Assembly (NCBI RefSeq): GCF_026745355.1 | Contig: NC_079206.1 | Span: forward strand, 47,745,261-47,809,260 | Source of the DNA: Beta vulgaris subsp. vulgaris | Taxonomy: Eukaryota > Streptophyta > Magnoliopsida > Caryophyllales > Amaranthaceae | Length of the DNA: 64,000 nt | Direction: 5' to 3' | Part shown: one piece after another, positions 25,801 to 37,139 of the stretch | Layout: each line of letters begins with the position of its first letter | Numbering within the stretch: position 1 is the first letter of the stretch | The notes under the pieces: generated by a model | Told to the model about the DNA's origin: nothing | Seen by the model: the letters and a program-made list of their open reading frames with translations, nothing else | The model's database searches: none | Program-made: the position numbers and the translations under genes

Positions 25801-28800
25801 TTGGAGCTTTATGGTGCTTCTTTCAATCTATTTTTCTGAAATAAGTGGGATTAAATTGAATTCATTAATTTATAAAGTGAATTTACTTATTTGTGCTGAA
25901 CTTAATTTAGTTCAATTTTTTTTTTTTCTGAAATAGACTAAATTGACTGAACCAAAACCAATTTTAATGGTGAAAAATGCAGCATACTTGTGGCTGTAGA
26001 CAAACATGGGATTGATTAGCTTAGCCTGTTACTTTATCATGGCACACCCTTAGTCAAACATGGGAAGTGTGATTAATTAAGGCTGTTACTGTGTTTTATT
26101 TTATTTTACATATGATTAAGATAGCCATGTCAAACTCACTGCTTGGGCTAATATTACCTTGATGAAATTTTAACAAGTGACTGCTCAATAAAACTTGTTT
26201 CAATTTAAAGCAAGAATGAGAACTTATTATTACATCTAAGGGAAAGATTTCATGATCATGAAAATCATCAATGGCAATTCATAATCTACCTCATGAGTCA
26301 TGAATGAGTGCCAAATGACTTCATTTTGTCACATTGATCATGAAAATAACTTCTGCAACGTTATGGCAGTAAAAAAGAAAGAAACAATGCACTAAAAATG
26401 ATTGGCAGGTGCTATGTGGTGGGAGTTTTTTCCAGAATAATTTTGTTTTTATGTGTTCATCTTTTGGACCTTTAAAATAATTTCATATGATGCTGTGTTT
26501 ATTCATTTGGATTTCATTGTATATGACCTAACTTTTGCTTACTGCTCCTGCCATTTGGATTGAAATTGAGATATAAGAGTAGAGAATTTTCTTGCTTGTT
26601 ACAATTTAGAAATGGGGTAGCATGAATTAAATTCATATGCAAATCTATAAGTTTAAAAATTTACCTTCTTTTACTCGATGATAAGACAAAATCACAGACT
26701 GAGGAAATTTTCTTTTAACCGTCAAATGTTGAATGATTGTTAGGGTAGCTCTATAAAAGATGGTAGCAAGTAGCTAAACTAGAAGTTGGCTTTATAATGT
26801 GGCAAATGAAAAAGGAGAGGTTGCTGGTTATGGTGTATAACTTTTCTTGAAGGGAGAAAAGTAGATGTGATAATTGGAGATTGAGTAATTTGATATTGAG
26901 GAGAGAAAGGAAATGTGAGTGGATATAGTAATTCCCATTCCCAAGTATCCCAGCTCCCCCGAACAACAGGCAAAGTAATTGGGACATCTGGCAAGGAAAA
27001 ACATGTTGACAGCAATGTGAACAGCAGGAAATAATCATGATGGCCAAAAATGACTACAACTTTTTTGGAGATATACCACTGTGACTTGACTGTTCACGTG
27101 ACCTTAGAATACACTGGTTACTGATGACGAAGGTTGGTGAGATTTGTTGGCTGTTGTATACATTAGCTGTGGGATGCAAAGGTGGCTGGTTGTTGGTGCC
27201 TTGGTGGAGGGTCTTGGCTCTAGTGTATAAAGTGCAGAGGGAGTAGGACTGGAGAGAGTTGAAACCCTAATTTTGCTAGATGGGTTTCTCAAGTATCTGT
27301 AGAGTGTGAAAATCAGAAAAGACTCCGTATGTCATTGTGCTTTCTGACTGTCTTCTTTGTGTCTATGGATTTATTTTTATCCACTTGTTGATAACTTTAA
27401 ACAAACAGACAGTGTTTTGCACGTCTGGTATGTTTGTGCAAGTGTTTAAGATGTGTCAGACATGCAACATGCCTAATGACTTGCATGTTCTTTGCCTCAC
27501 AGGTTGGTGGTGGCACAGGGAAACTAGTGGTCTTGTTGGACTTCAAACAATTTTTCCCCCTAGATTTTAGGAACTAGAGGATACTGAGATTTATGGCACA
27601 CTAAGTAGTGTGTAGGGAAATGACAAGTGATAAAAATTAGCTATAGATTTATAAGGGGGACAAATTTTTGATAGAACTTGTGACTTGGCAAACAGCTGCT
27701 GGAATCTTTACTTGGCTAAGCCGTGTTTAATTAGTGGGTGTTAGTATTAGCTATTAACAAAAATGTGGTAAATGCAGGCAATATAATCTAAACGAGAGAC
27801 ATTTGGGAAAAACAACCAAAAGCAAATGAGAAAACTACTTCAGGAAACTTTTTCTTTTTGGTTGTTTTGACTGGCTATATCTTTTGCTGTTTAGCCATGA
27901 GAAAAAGCCAACTCAAAAGAGCTAGCAAATAATCTTTTAGTCAATTGCCAAACAATGCTTCGAAAAAGGATGACATTGAACACACAAACCTAAAACTTGA
28001 AATTTTAATGTAGCTATAGCCCAATTATGTATCTTAGCTTATTTTTTGAACAGATCTAGTTCATATATCGACAATAATTTGTAGCAAGTATCATCTTGTA
28101 TTTTGGCATGATGCTCAATATATCTTGCTTTTGGCATGATGCTCAATATATCTTGCTTTTGGCCGTAAACACAATAAATGTTTTCTGTTCTAAACCTTTC
28201 CACATTGTGTTTCAACGTCTCTATGCTTGCCCTCTTCAGTCTGTACTTCTGGTTGATCTTTGGCTCTTTGATCTGTATATTGTTTTTAAAAAAAGTTCGG
28301 TAAGGATCAAGATCCTACTACACCAGCACTTCTTCTGGGTCAAGTCTAGCTTAGTAGGTTAGGCTTTTTGAGTGTTGGCGGGAAAGGTTGGAAGGATGAG
28401 GAGATTCCCAGCCCCAAAGAGCCTTTTGCGCTGTATGCATGATCATGATATGATATGATGTAGATATAGTATGTTGTATTGACCCTCCACTTCTAGGCAT
28501 TTGCACTTGCTGATGTTGTAGTTAACTTTTTCTAAATTCTTTTCCTCATTATATGCGTGTTCTTCACATAGGTTACTAGCCCGGCTCTGGTTGTTGGGTT
28601 CACTACCTTTCATTTCTCAATATAACTTGTGTTGTTACTTTAGAACATGGTGCTGATCATGCTTAGATAGGAATACTAGGCTAGTTTTCCTCCATACCCC
28701 CTTAATATGGAGGTATGAACTATAACCAAATGCGTCATGGTACTCAGAAATATAGAATGCAGTTGGAGTGTGTTTTACAGAATATATGCTTTCTCTTCCT

Positions 28801-28992
28801 GCACAGCTTCTGATGTACATTGCTGATATGCTGCTACTAAATTGTTCAGGTTCCCACTTTGGCTTGGACTTGATGCACAGAAAGGGAGAAATTAAGGCCA
28901 TTATAACAGATGTAATTGAAAACATGTCTAATGATGATGAGGAAGAAGATGAGGATGATGGCGAGGATACAGAGGACTCTGGAAAGGAATAA
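13840..28992 (+). CDS. DEK domain-containing chromatin-associated protein, 11 exons, 549 aa
   Basis: Nuclear chromatin architectural protein. DEK proteins bind DNA and histones and affect nucleosome organisation and transcription. Exons: 13840-14265, 14422-14455, 17137-17216, 17352-17411, 19460-19570, 19652-19732, 19830-19910, 24379-24883, 25417-25514, 25593-25623, 28850-28992. All introns are GT-AG, phases join, and the frame is open to TAA. Residues 1-142 are Glu/Lys-rich and end in PTRERKAVERYS. Residues 143-264 hold the conserved core (KDIPNVAYKLSKRKPDD, LLHTVLFGKKAK, IGQFSGFVW) and a SAP/SAF-box-like helical region. Residues 265-459 are acidic, then Lys/Ser-rich. Residues ~471-525 form the C-terminal DEK domain (EELHAQAVNILKEVDF, TLSDILRLLGSHFGLDL), followed by an acidic tail. 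Length is close to the shorter plant DEK proteins. The start ATGGCGTCG at 13840 is preferred over an in-frame ATG five codons upstream (13825) because MASE is a usual plant N-terminus. The introns carry MITEs, yet no exon is damaged. Confidence 0.93.
14456..17136 (+). other. DEK intron 2 (2.7 kb)
   Basis: A long intron between a 34-base exon and the exon starting VAYKLSKRKPDD. It contains the 526-bp Mutator-like MITE at 15437-15962. Apart from that element I see only AT-rich unique sequence and a G run near 15992-16003. Confidence 0.85.
15437..15962. mobile_element. Mutator-like MITE with ~148-bp TIRs and 9-bp TSD
   Basis: Long inverted termini at 15437-15584 and 15815-15962. Shared blocks include TTTTTTGTCCCAAACTACCTT, ACTACCTTATAAAAAAATTGTT and a CCGATTTCCG..GTTGACTTTTG inner end. 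The flanks are a perfect 9-bp direct duplication ATTTAAGTA (15428-15436 and 15963-15971), diagnostic of Mutator-type insertion. No transposase; the inner ~230 bp is AT-rich. Confidence 0.92.
17412..19459 (+). other. DEK intron 4 (2.05 kb) with two MITE-like inserts
   Basis: GT-AG intron. It holds the foldback at about 18287-18664 (separate entry). A second stretch, about 18690-19080, starts cggggtgtttggtatg and ends ccaaacaaacagcctgccg, resembling a degenerate inverted-terminal element. I could not find a clean target duplication for the second one. Confidence 0.6.
18287..18664. mobile_element. Foldback MITE rich in ACGATTC motifs
   Basis: Left end gcaaagttattaaaatcg and right end (reverse complement) gcaatgttgttaaagtcg form an imperfect inverted terminus of about 24 bp. 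Inside both arms the motif ttacgattctacgattcgat recurs many times in both orientations. No clear target duplication found, so the superfamily is not assigned. Confidence 0.55.
21055..21159 (+). repeat. Two-copy tandem repeat, ~52-bp unit
   Basis: The phrase ggtgactacggtctatgggt...gaattttaggtacaaat is followed directly by a second copy differing at a few positions (gttgactacagtctacgggt...). It lies within DEK intron 7 and has no coding meaning. Confidence 0.8.
22144..22351. mobile_element. PIF/Harbinger-like MITE, 208 bp, TSD TAA
   Basis: Left terminus GGCTATGTTTTTTTGGATTG and right terminus (reverse complement) GGCCCCGTTCTTTTGGACTG match apart from four transitions, and are flanked by TAA at 22141-22143 and 22352-22354. 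The interior is a run of imperfect GAATTGAAT-like repeats. Confidence 0.75.
22845..22950. repeat. Near-perfect 41-bp inverted repeat (hairpin) in DEK intron 7
   Basis: Arms 22845-22885 and 22910-22950 are complementary at 39 of 41 positions, with a 24-base loop. The flanks repeat part of the arm: tgtccagtaagatgtcatgc near 22805, tgacatcttactggacat near 22876, and tgtccagtaa near 22956. So a larger foldback or three-copy module exists. The shape could suit a small-RNA precursor or a foldback transposon; the sequence does not decide. Confidence 0.8.
25624..28849 (+). other. DEK intron 10 (3.2 kb)
   Basis: Splits the C-terminal DEK domain between LRLLG and SHFGLDL. Mostly unique AT-rich sequence. 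It includes a two-copy tandem repeat of a ~28-bp phrase, ttggcatgatgctcaatata, near 28103-28158. Frames seen on either strand are not conserved-looking. Confidence 0.85.
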
Positions 28993-29340
28993 GTATGGTA
29001 ATTGCAATATTTATCGAATGTGAATGGATGTAATGTTGGCTCTTTTGATGCTTTCAGCTAGCCTACTCTTGTGATTTTGATCAAATCATCTCAATTGCAG
29101 TAGAGATCTTTATACCATAGATTGTAGACTTGTAGATTAGAGAAAAGTCTGCAGCAAGAAGTATTTGGTCTGTGTGTACCATAGACAATTCTTTTCTTTT
29201 ACCTCAAAAGCTGTTAATTAGGTTGTATTAGATGTCTCTAACATCTGTATTTCTTATTGTATTGAGGATATTTTTTTGTTGAAATCTCTTTGAATATCAA
29301 TAGAGTTTTGTAGCATTTCAAGTAGCTTCTAGTTCATGCT
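28993..29340 (+). other. DEK 3' untranslated region (approximate)
   Basis: Follows the TAA at 28990-28992. T-rich near-upstream elements and an imperfect poly(A) signal-like atcaatagag near 29296 suggest the transcript ends around 29310-29340. The end is a guess without transcript data. Confidence 0.4.
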
Positions 29341-30017
29341 GTATCAGCGTCCAATGAACTTCAGTGCAGTTACTGCTGATCTTTTTTTTTTTTTGTTAAG
29401 GAATTATTGCTGATCTTTTTTTTTTTTTTTGAGGATTATTGCTGATCCGTATTTTTTTTGATAAGGAATTACTATTTATCATCATTTCAGTAGAATGTGT
29501 TATTCTATTTGTGCTGTTCTTGCGCTTATGTGAGGATATCCTGTAGTTTATTATAGCAATTGGAGCGACGTGTATTGATATGTCAGGCTGTTGATGAGTA
29601 TCTCAGATACGTGATATACGAGAATATTGGGCAGTGGATATGAATTTAGTTTTGTAGCCTTTGAAACGAGGATGATTGTCAGGGTTATAATGACTTCTAT
29701 AGCTTCTGACGCGAGTGGATAACGGGGTTTGTATCAAGTACTGACAACTGATTAGTGGTGCATACAAAAATTTTAGATAGATGTGTAGTGAGGCACCTTA
29801 TACTAAATATTTTGGTTCGAGTGATGCTTTGAATCAATTATAATTATCACATGAATTATTATTCATAGATCTCATAATTGATTCTTTTTGTAATATTTTG
29901 TCTAATACGAAATTGAAATTTGAACGTTATTACATGATAAGTTGTTTACAAAAAACTTCTAAGGAATTTGGGGATCAGAATAACAATCTCAATATAATTA
30001 GGGTAAGATAATGTTAT
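29341..30017. other. Intergenic, T-rich repeats
   Basis: Three copies of a phrase attgctgatc followed by long T runs lie between about 29368 and 29470. Beyond that I see nothing recognisable. Confidence 0.6.
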
Positions 30018-30019
30018 TA

Positions 30020-30332
30020 CTCCATCCGTTTCCTAAAAATCTTCTATCTTCCCGTTTAAGTGCGTTTCCAAAAGATCTTCTCTCTTTTACTTTATCCCTT
30101 AATTGGATTTTTTTCCCCTTTTTACCTTCTCATGTCCATATCATATGGTCCACCATTACATTATTAATTCAATTTTACTCCCTTTCTTTCTCCTACTTTA
30201 TCCCTTTTTATTTGTTTATGTATCTTAACCCCTTTCTCTCTCTTACTTTACCCATCCCACACCCATACAAATTGATTCTCATTGGTATCTGTAGTAACTG
30301 TAACAAGGAAGATCTTTAGGAAACGGAAGGAG
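30020..30332. mobile_element. Stowaway-type (Tc1/mariner) MITE, 313 bp, TSD TA
   Basis: Left CTCCATCCGTTTCCTAAAAA and right (reverse complement) CTCCTTCCGTTTCCTAAAGA form ~25-bp inverted termini that begin with the CTCC(C/A)TCCGTTTC hallmark. Both sides are flanked by TA (30018-30019 and 30333-30334). No coding capacity. Confidence 0.9.
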
Positions 30333-32426
30333 TACTTAATAAAAGTGTTAGTTCAAAAAATTTGTCTACATCTTTATAATTATGTGTTATTGTAAGACTT
30401 CATTATGTTTTAATCTGAAACATTTTGTAGTGGATTGGTGGTTAAAGTTTCACATTTCATTTCAGAGATCATGTGTTCATATTCTAGTCACTACATATTT
30501 TAAAACGCCTTTTAATATATTTGTATAAGTTATCACATTTTTTTAATACATAAAAAGAAATCCTCTAGGCTTCCTTTGCTTAAAGCCCCCAGACATATGC
30601 CCAATACAATCATACACCCCCAACCCCCTAAAATCCCAAACATATGCTTAGAGTAAAAACTAAATCCTAGACTTCAATATGGAAAAGCTAACAACTTGAG
30701 TCAACCCCAATCCTAACTTACCATATTACTGTTATTATTTTTGTGTCGCCAATCTTTATTGGTATTTTAAAATTTATTGAAAGAATAATTGGGATTTACT
30801 GGCTTGATCAAGATGTGTTGGGTTGAATGGGGTTGTAGCTTTAAAGACTGATCCACGACTTATCCACTACTTTGGTTCATATAGTGGTATGGGTTTGGAA
30901 TCAGGAATGAAATCTAGGTGGTATAGGTTTGGAACTTGATACCTAATACGATGTGTTTGGTTTATTTGGAATGCAATTTTTCTTCTATTTAATACCTAAA
31001 GATATTGGTATGAGCCACATCCACCTCCCCCCTTGGGTTTCTAAACCCCATACCTTATGGGTTTAAGGTATGGATTTTAGATCTATCAAATTATTAAACA
31101 AACACTAGGTATGGGTTCTGCTCATTCTAAACCCATACCTTATACCAAAATCATATGAACCAACCACCTCGTTATTGGGCCAAGTGACATTCTGGTACTT
31201 GGGCTGGACTGAGTGGGCTTCAATTGACCTAGCCCAATGACTATCTCTTACTTGTCGGCTAGTTTGGTGAGGGGTTTGTGAATTGGTTTATTATATTGTG
31301 GTTGAGAAAGTGGTTTGGCGAATGTGTGGATCAGAGAGTCTACAATTAAGAGCCAAACATCGCTAACTGTTGCTAATAAGAAATTTTTAGAGATCGATTT
31401 CTGGGAAGAAAATTAGGGGAGGAAAATGACATGTGATTGTTCATCACCTCTTAACACAACCGATTCAATCTATATAAGGGTTCAAGTTTCTGACAAGCTC
31501 TCCAATCATCGCAATCATTTCTCCACCCTTAAAAAAGTTTTATTTTTGATCGCAACCGTTGGTGCAAAATCAGTTTGTTGACTTTGTAAACAAGTCAATA
31601 CACATCCAATAGTTTGATACTGAATGTCAGGAGGCTTAGTCCATGGGGGTTACCGATTTTAATTAGATAAAACTTTGCTAACGTACTTTGTTGTAATTTA
31701 ATTGGTTAAACTATAACGCCTAATAAATTCAGGCGAAACGCAATAAATTGAACAAGACGCAATAACTAATATATTAATTATAGCAAAACATTCTCATTCA
31801 CATCACAAACTTTAAGTATAAATTTTACAACATATATGAGGATAGGCCAGGCTGGACAATCAAAGAGAAAACACGAAGATTATTACCTCAATGAGTTCTT
31901 GCTTCAACTAGAGAATTAAAGAACCCGACGCCAGTGCATAATCTAAATTAGTGAACTAAACTATAACCCCATAAGAGGGTTGCTAGGCTAAGACTAGGCT
32001 ACGCTAGAAAAGAGTAATTTGCCAGTTGTTGTGTGTTGTGTTGATTGTCTTCTGCTTGATGATCCTCCTTATATTTATAGACCAACATGCTACGTAACCA
32101 TCTTTTGGCGTTGAGTAACTGTAGCGCACATTCTTCCTTATGTTGACTCATCTCGTGATTATTCTCTTAACTGCTTGTGTCCGTGTCCTTCCTTGACTTT
32201 CATCTCTTGAAGACCTTGATTGACTTTGACCTTCATTGACTTTCTTTCATGGGCTTTGTATTATGATTGGGCCTTCATATTAGAGTGAGATTAAACCTTT
32301 TGTGGTCTAATACAATGTACCGTAATAAATGCTATCATACATCTAAAAAATGGTAGTAACAAATTGCTCTCCTGATTTGTGGAGTGATGTACTCAACACC
32401 CACAAATTATGAGCAGAGAAGGACTT
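30333..32426. other. Intergenic region, one MITE-like foldback and minus-strand promoter-like DNA
   Basis: No ORF supported. A foldback at about 30871-31165 has termini tttggttcatat / atatgaaccaacc and internal repeats of 'taaacccatacct', without a clear TSD. A TATAAATATAAGG on the minus strand (about 32071-32083), followed leftward by a leader-like stretch, suggests a promoter or LTR fragment in minus orientation. The lineage is not identified. Confidence 0.4.
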
Positions 32427-33060
32427 TCAATAGTTATAGCCAATGTCATCCAATAATATCCTGAATGTGATTTCCTCCATTGTTCTAAGGTGGTCGATAT
32501 ACCTTTCTTTAAGATGGCTGAATTTAGTTGGGAACATTCTTTCATGTATTTCCTCACCCTTCTTTCTAGCCATTGTGAAGTCCATTAAGAAAGTTAGTTT
32601 AGGATGTGAGCCTATAGGATGATTTTGTAATAACCAATAAGGATCTATATCATAGGTCATGAGATCATGCCATATTTGACACGCACATTTGTATTGTACT
32701 ATATCTCTTGAAGATGACCCATCCACCATTCTGTAAACTTGTATGCTCTTTGTGGTTCCTTTGACAAAAAGCTTTTTTAGATACTCCAAGGCATGTTAGG
32801 TTGCCATATTTCTTCCGTAATGGTTTTGCCCCATGATTTGCAAACCAGAAGAGATATAGCCTGATCACCCTTTTCAAGTTTTGGAAATATCCATTTTTAG
32901 ATGAGATTTAAATTGGAACTTATTTGAAAGGTTTTAGATCCCCCTTTGTGTTCCAGATCATGTTGTATGTCAAGGTTATCTCCAGAACATTTTCGAATAG
33001 AAGAAATCCATTTAGTGGATTCGTTCTTCTTAAATTCAGTTTTTTCCAGATATGACATTC
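32427..33060 (-). pseudogene. Unrecognised protein family, copy C (broken)
   Basis: A 120-codon minus-strand frame ends at 32427. Upstream parts continue in other frames to about 33060. The stretch VYRMVDGSSS...IVQYKCACQIW aligns with IYKAVQVEEN...IQYKCTCLLW of copy A and with HFKCLCQLG of copy B. The C-terminal part (DYIDPYWLL-like, FLMDFTMARKKGEEIHERMF) is mostly alpha-helical in appearance. I do not recognise the family, and frameshifts mean it is not expressed intact. Confidence 0.45.
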
Positions 33061-33167
33061 AATGCCTTATGATGATTTGGGTATTTTGATGGATGTGGCA
33101 TATATTCTTGGGCAGATTGATAAAACATGGATAGATAGGTGTAATGCATTTTAATTTAAGTCCCAAA

Positions 33168-33176
33168 TCTTTTAAT

Positions 33177-33265
<89 letters not shown>

Positions 33266-33624
33266 TATAATATATATATATATAATATTATATATATATA
33301 ATATATAGAAATATATATATATATATAGAAGTGAGTTCATATGAGAATGCATACTTACATGAGAAATGAAAATGAATTTTACGCGCTATAACTCTTATGA
33401 ATAAGTGATGAAACTATAATGAAAAATAATGTAACTCCAAAAAAAGAATATTAGAAAAAGATTTCAATTTTTTTTTGTGGCTCAAACTTTTTTAAGGGGG
33501 TATAACTCTAATCAACAAATGTTGTAACTCTAATCCTATCGTGTGGTTGAGATTCATTCTCATTTCTCATGTAAGGAGCATTCTCATGTGATCTTGCCCC
33601 TATATATATATATATATATATTAA

Positions 33625-33683
<59 letters not shown>
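33168..33683. mobile_element. Micron-like MITE embedded in a (TA)n microsatellite
   Basis: (AT)n tracts at about 33168-33327 and 33601-33683 flank a 273-bp unit (33328-33600). Its ends are imperfect inverted repeats: tgagttcatatgagaatgc near 33331 against (reverse complement) agatcacatgagaatgc at the right, and then a shared ttacatgagaaatga. Elements of this type insert into TA microsatellites and take the repeat as their border. Confidence 0.7.
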
Positions 33684-33684
<1 letters not shown>

Positions 33685-33897
33685 TTCGATGTTTTAATTG
33701 TCCAATAAATTTTCCTAACTGCTCAATTCATGAAGCGTAAATGGACACGTGTTTATATTCACTTCACTTTGATGAAATAATAATTGTTTAGACAATTAAA
33801 TAATTAAAGATGCATTTAAGAAAATTACTATTTGAAGTAATTTCATAATATTTATGTTATGATTTATCTATGTGCAGATAAAATCATTGACTACATC

Positions 33898-34635
33898 TTA
33901 ATTAAAAAGGTTTGCATCTAGAGACAATATTTGGAAATGTTCCTTACATACTGTTTCTACCATAGCCTTATATTCTTCAACTTCTAACTCTCGCCCTACA
34001 CTAATTCTAGTGACTCCAAAATAGTGGCCATCTCCAGGGGAATAGTTGAATCTTGCTTTGAAGATAAGCCTATGATAACTATTGTCCCAAGCGTATCTTC
34101 TACCGACTAATGCATCATACATCCATGAGAAGAAATTCTCTTGGGCCAACATCCCCCCTAACTGACATAAGCACTTAAAGTGCACCGTCCTTCATTCAAC
34201 CTCATCACGACCTTCTTCCATCCTCACCACTTTGAGGGAGGACTGGGGTACAAGAAAGAATCAAGCATTTTGCGTATGCCAATTCATTGTTTGAGGCCTT
34301 GGGAAATTTAAGGTGGTGGCAACCTCCTTTCCCCATTTTCTGCAGACCGTTAGTAGTTGATCTTGTGATTTTTCTGCTAATTTAGGCCATGCATGGGTGG
34401 ATAAAAGATCGATATTAGAACCGACCTTGGTATCGCTTGATCCTGCCAGCACCAAGTCTTCTGGCTCCATCATAGGTTCATCGCCAAATACCCTCATCAT
34501 TTTTTCTTCCCATTTTGCTCTTTCAATTGTGATGAAGGATTCTTTATATTCATTTATGTCATTGAAGGCGAAACGATGATTAAAACAATAATCACCAAAC
34601 TCAGTTGCTATTTTTGCATATGCTTCGTTATTCAT
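33898..34635 (-). pseudogene. Unrecognised protein family, copy B (two frames)
   Basis: Reads leftward from ATG at 34635 for 124 codons, then stops. The homologous frame resumes near 34240 and runs to 33898. Key blocks: ERAKWEEKMMRVFGDEP, EDLVLAGSSDTKVGSNIDLL, DQLLTVCRKWGKEVA, then HFKCLCQLGG and AWDNSYHRLIFKARFNYSPG. It aligns through the first half with copy A. A TATA-like TTATTTAAAGGG lies about 50-60 bases upstream on the minus strand. Function unknown; its least damaged frame makes it the best query for a homology search. Confidence 0.5.
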
Positions 34636-35099
34636 TTTGATTTTGTGAAATGAAAATGAGATGATAAATTGTTATGGCCAAGTCCCTTTAAATAACCGGT
34701 CCATTTTTTCAATGGTTACTTTCATAATAACTTCTCAGATCAGTGATTGAGTACTTTGACCCTTTTTTCGAGAAGTTTATAGGCCTTTTAATTCATTTTA
34801 AGGCTACCAATTTGTTGATAAGCCTTAAAATACTATATCATTTTTAGACCTTTGGGCCTAAACATTGCTTCCTTAGATTTCTCATTCATTTTGTGAGCAA
34901 CAGTTAAGCACGTAATTCGATACGGTATGGAAGTAAGAATAGACAATAAACATAGAATTATTCCATTTGATTGAAACAACATTCTACAATAATAAGATAT
35001 CTTAAAAGAAGACATTTTATTAAATACATTGCTTCCTAGAGAGTTATAAATTACATATTACAAAGATGATTACTAGAATATTTTACCCTATTACTTGAT

Positions 35100-35705
35100 C
35101 TATAAAGTTCGGAGATGGGTAAAACAAATGATGATTTGTGGCTCCTCATGTTCATCAACATTAGGATCATCATCATCCGAGTAATCCTCATCTAAAGGTA
35201 TATGGATACCTCTTTCTAATAAATGTTATTGCCATAAGAGGCAGGTACACTTGTACTGTATAAGTTTTATGAAACTTGTGTTCTCCTCCACTTGGACTGC
35301 CTTATATATTCTAGTGAAGATGCCCAAACTACTTTCACAGATTATAGATATGTGGTATCTTAAAGCTATTTCAAGAGGAAAATATTGCCTTGCAATGCAT
35401 TCTCCCTATGCTTTGCAAACTGTTAGGAGTTTTGATAAATCTCCTTTTTTCATTTGTTACTAGAGGTTTAGCGCCAGAAATTCCACGTCACTTCCCATGA
35501 TTACAGCACTAGATCCACTTTTATCAATATCTCCTGGTTGGACCTTTAAGTCCTTTCCAAAGAGTTTGACGATCTTGGATTGCCATTTACTCATCTCTTC
35601 CTCCTTGAATTCCTCCTAATCCTCTTGTAAGATGTCCATATCAAATCTGTGCCTCCAACATTCTCCAAGGAAGAGTGGTGGAGGGACGATTTGCTGATTA
35701 GCCAT
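35100..35705 (-). pseudogene. Unrecognised protein family, copy A (broken by stops)
   Basis: Starts at ATG 35705 (MANQQIVPPPLFLGECW) and reads leftward with several in-frame stops. It shows SKWQSKIVKLFGKDL, DIDKSGSSAVIMGSDVEFL, SKLLTVCKA and IQYKCTCLLW in the same order as copies B and C. It then ends in an acidic tail (DEDYSDDDDPNVDEHEE). A TATTTAA motif lies about 95 bases upstream on the minus strand. Confidence 0.5.
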
Positions 35706-36329
35706 CTCTTAAGAGTTTTCCGAGATTTTGTGAATAGAAAACAAAGATTTTTAAGAATGAAGCATTTCCAAGATAAATAGTGTATTTGTAATACAACTAT
35801 TTAACCGTTACCTTATTTTTAGGGGTAAATGGAACATTAGTTGTTTTTAGATAACAATTACACATCTTTTTACTTAATCTTAACTATCCCAAATTTCATC
35901 CCTTAGTGGGCAAACATGGGTAAATATGGGCTTGCCCACTAAGTCTTGATATGTCATATCATTTATTTAGAGTTTCACCATATAATGACGTGTTCAAGTT
36001 GGACGACCATCATTACTTTTAGAAGTAACTTATGTCCATTTTTTTTTTAATAATGGTTAGAGGTTTTAGCATCCCAAGAGGCACTTCATTTATACTTAAC
36101 CATTTAGTGTGCATTATTTGATTTGATGGTTCATTTTTGAATAACCCATTAAACTGCCTTAATTTGATTGGACATAAATATAAATAATGCAACATAAATT
36201 ATGAACAATTTGTTAAAAGGAAAATTTTCATTTCATTAACAAAAAAGGATTTACAACCTAGGGTTGAAAATTTAAAATTTTACAACCTATTTAGAATTTT
36301 ATAATTCTAAAACCTAGGCCTAGTTCTAA

Positions 36330-36717
36330 TCCCTAGAAGACCTTGGCCTATAGGCGTCTGAGTCTTCCTCATAATCGCAACCATTGGCGCCTCCAACAGT
36401 GTCGTTGGAGTTGTTGCCAGAATAGGATCTTTCTTGATCGCTAGAGGCTTATTTTGGGAAGAAGTCCTCTTGTCCTCCTCCCTTGAGAAGGAGGTTTATC
36501 TTCATCTTCCTCGTTGTCATCCTCATCATCATTTTCGTCAGATTCGTCTGACGGGGGAGGAGTGTCTTCATTTCTCTCTTCCTCCTCGTTTTCTTCTACT
36601 TTTTTCTCTATTTCCTCTGGGATTTTCGGAGGAGGGAGGAAAGGTTGATCAACCTCTTGGGGTTTGATCTCAAAGGCCCCTGTCACAGGACTCAGCAGAA
36701 GACTGGGGATCATCCAT
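36330..36717 (-). pseudogene. Acidic, proline-containing minus-strand ORF, unrecognised
   Basis: A 90-codon frame (36713-36441) has a Pro/Glu-rich start (FLPPPKIPEEIEKKVEE) and a long acidic run (DESDENDDEDDNEEDEDKPP). After the stop, another frame continues with an acidic or Gly/Asn-rich tail to about 36330. A TATA-like ttataaaaagg lies on the minus strand at about 36830-36841, 115 bases upstream, giving the same promoter-plus-ORF layout as copies A and B. It could be a fourth module of the cluster; no family assigned. Confidence 0.4.
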
Positions 36718-37139
36718 TTGGAGATGAGTATTTTTGAGAAGGTTTAGGGAGATGAGAAGTTTTTCTTGAGGGAGTGTTTTTAGCCTTTCAGGAGATGAGT
36801 GTTATGTTTAAGATTATTACACTTACCCCTTTTTATAAGGGATTTTACTAGTCTTCTGAAAAACAGAAAGTTACGCCCTTTTGTGAATGGGATTTTGCAT
36901 AACGCACCCCTTGGGATGGGCTTCCGAGTCATTACCCGTTAAAATGGTGTCCTTTAATATGATGACTTTAAGACCTTTACACTAGTGGAAAAAAAATGCT
37001 TGTGCTACTTATCAAGTGCTTGGGTTGAGCTTGAAAACGGAGCACATGGTCTTCGTTTCTTTTTGGAAAATAAAAAAGGATCTCAAGTGCTCCAATTAGG
37101 CCGAAAAACGGAGCACTTGAGTATTCTTCTGGGCCCCAA

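Noticed and set aside
27104..27570. Short ORFs on both strands in DEK intron 10
   Set aside because: No homology, codon pattern or motif; within an intron of a confident gene.
33059..33740. Tyr/Ile-rich open frames on both strands
   Set aside because: They are translations of (TA)n tracts around a MITE.
32427..36842. Calling the minus-strand cluster a viral nucleocapsid relic
   Set aside because: Only a loose impression of helical, KC-rich capsid-like proteins. No diagnostic motif seen, so kept as one of several hypotheses.
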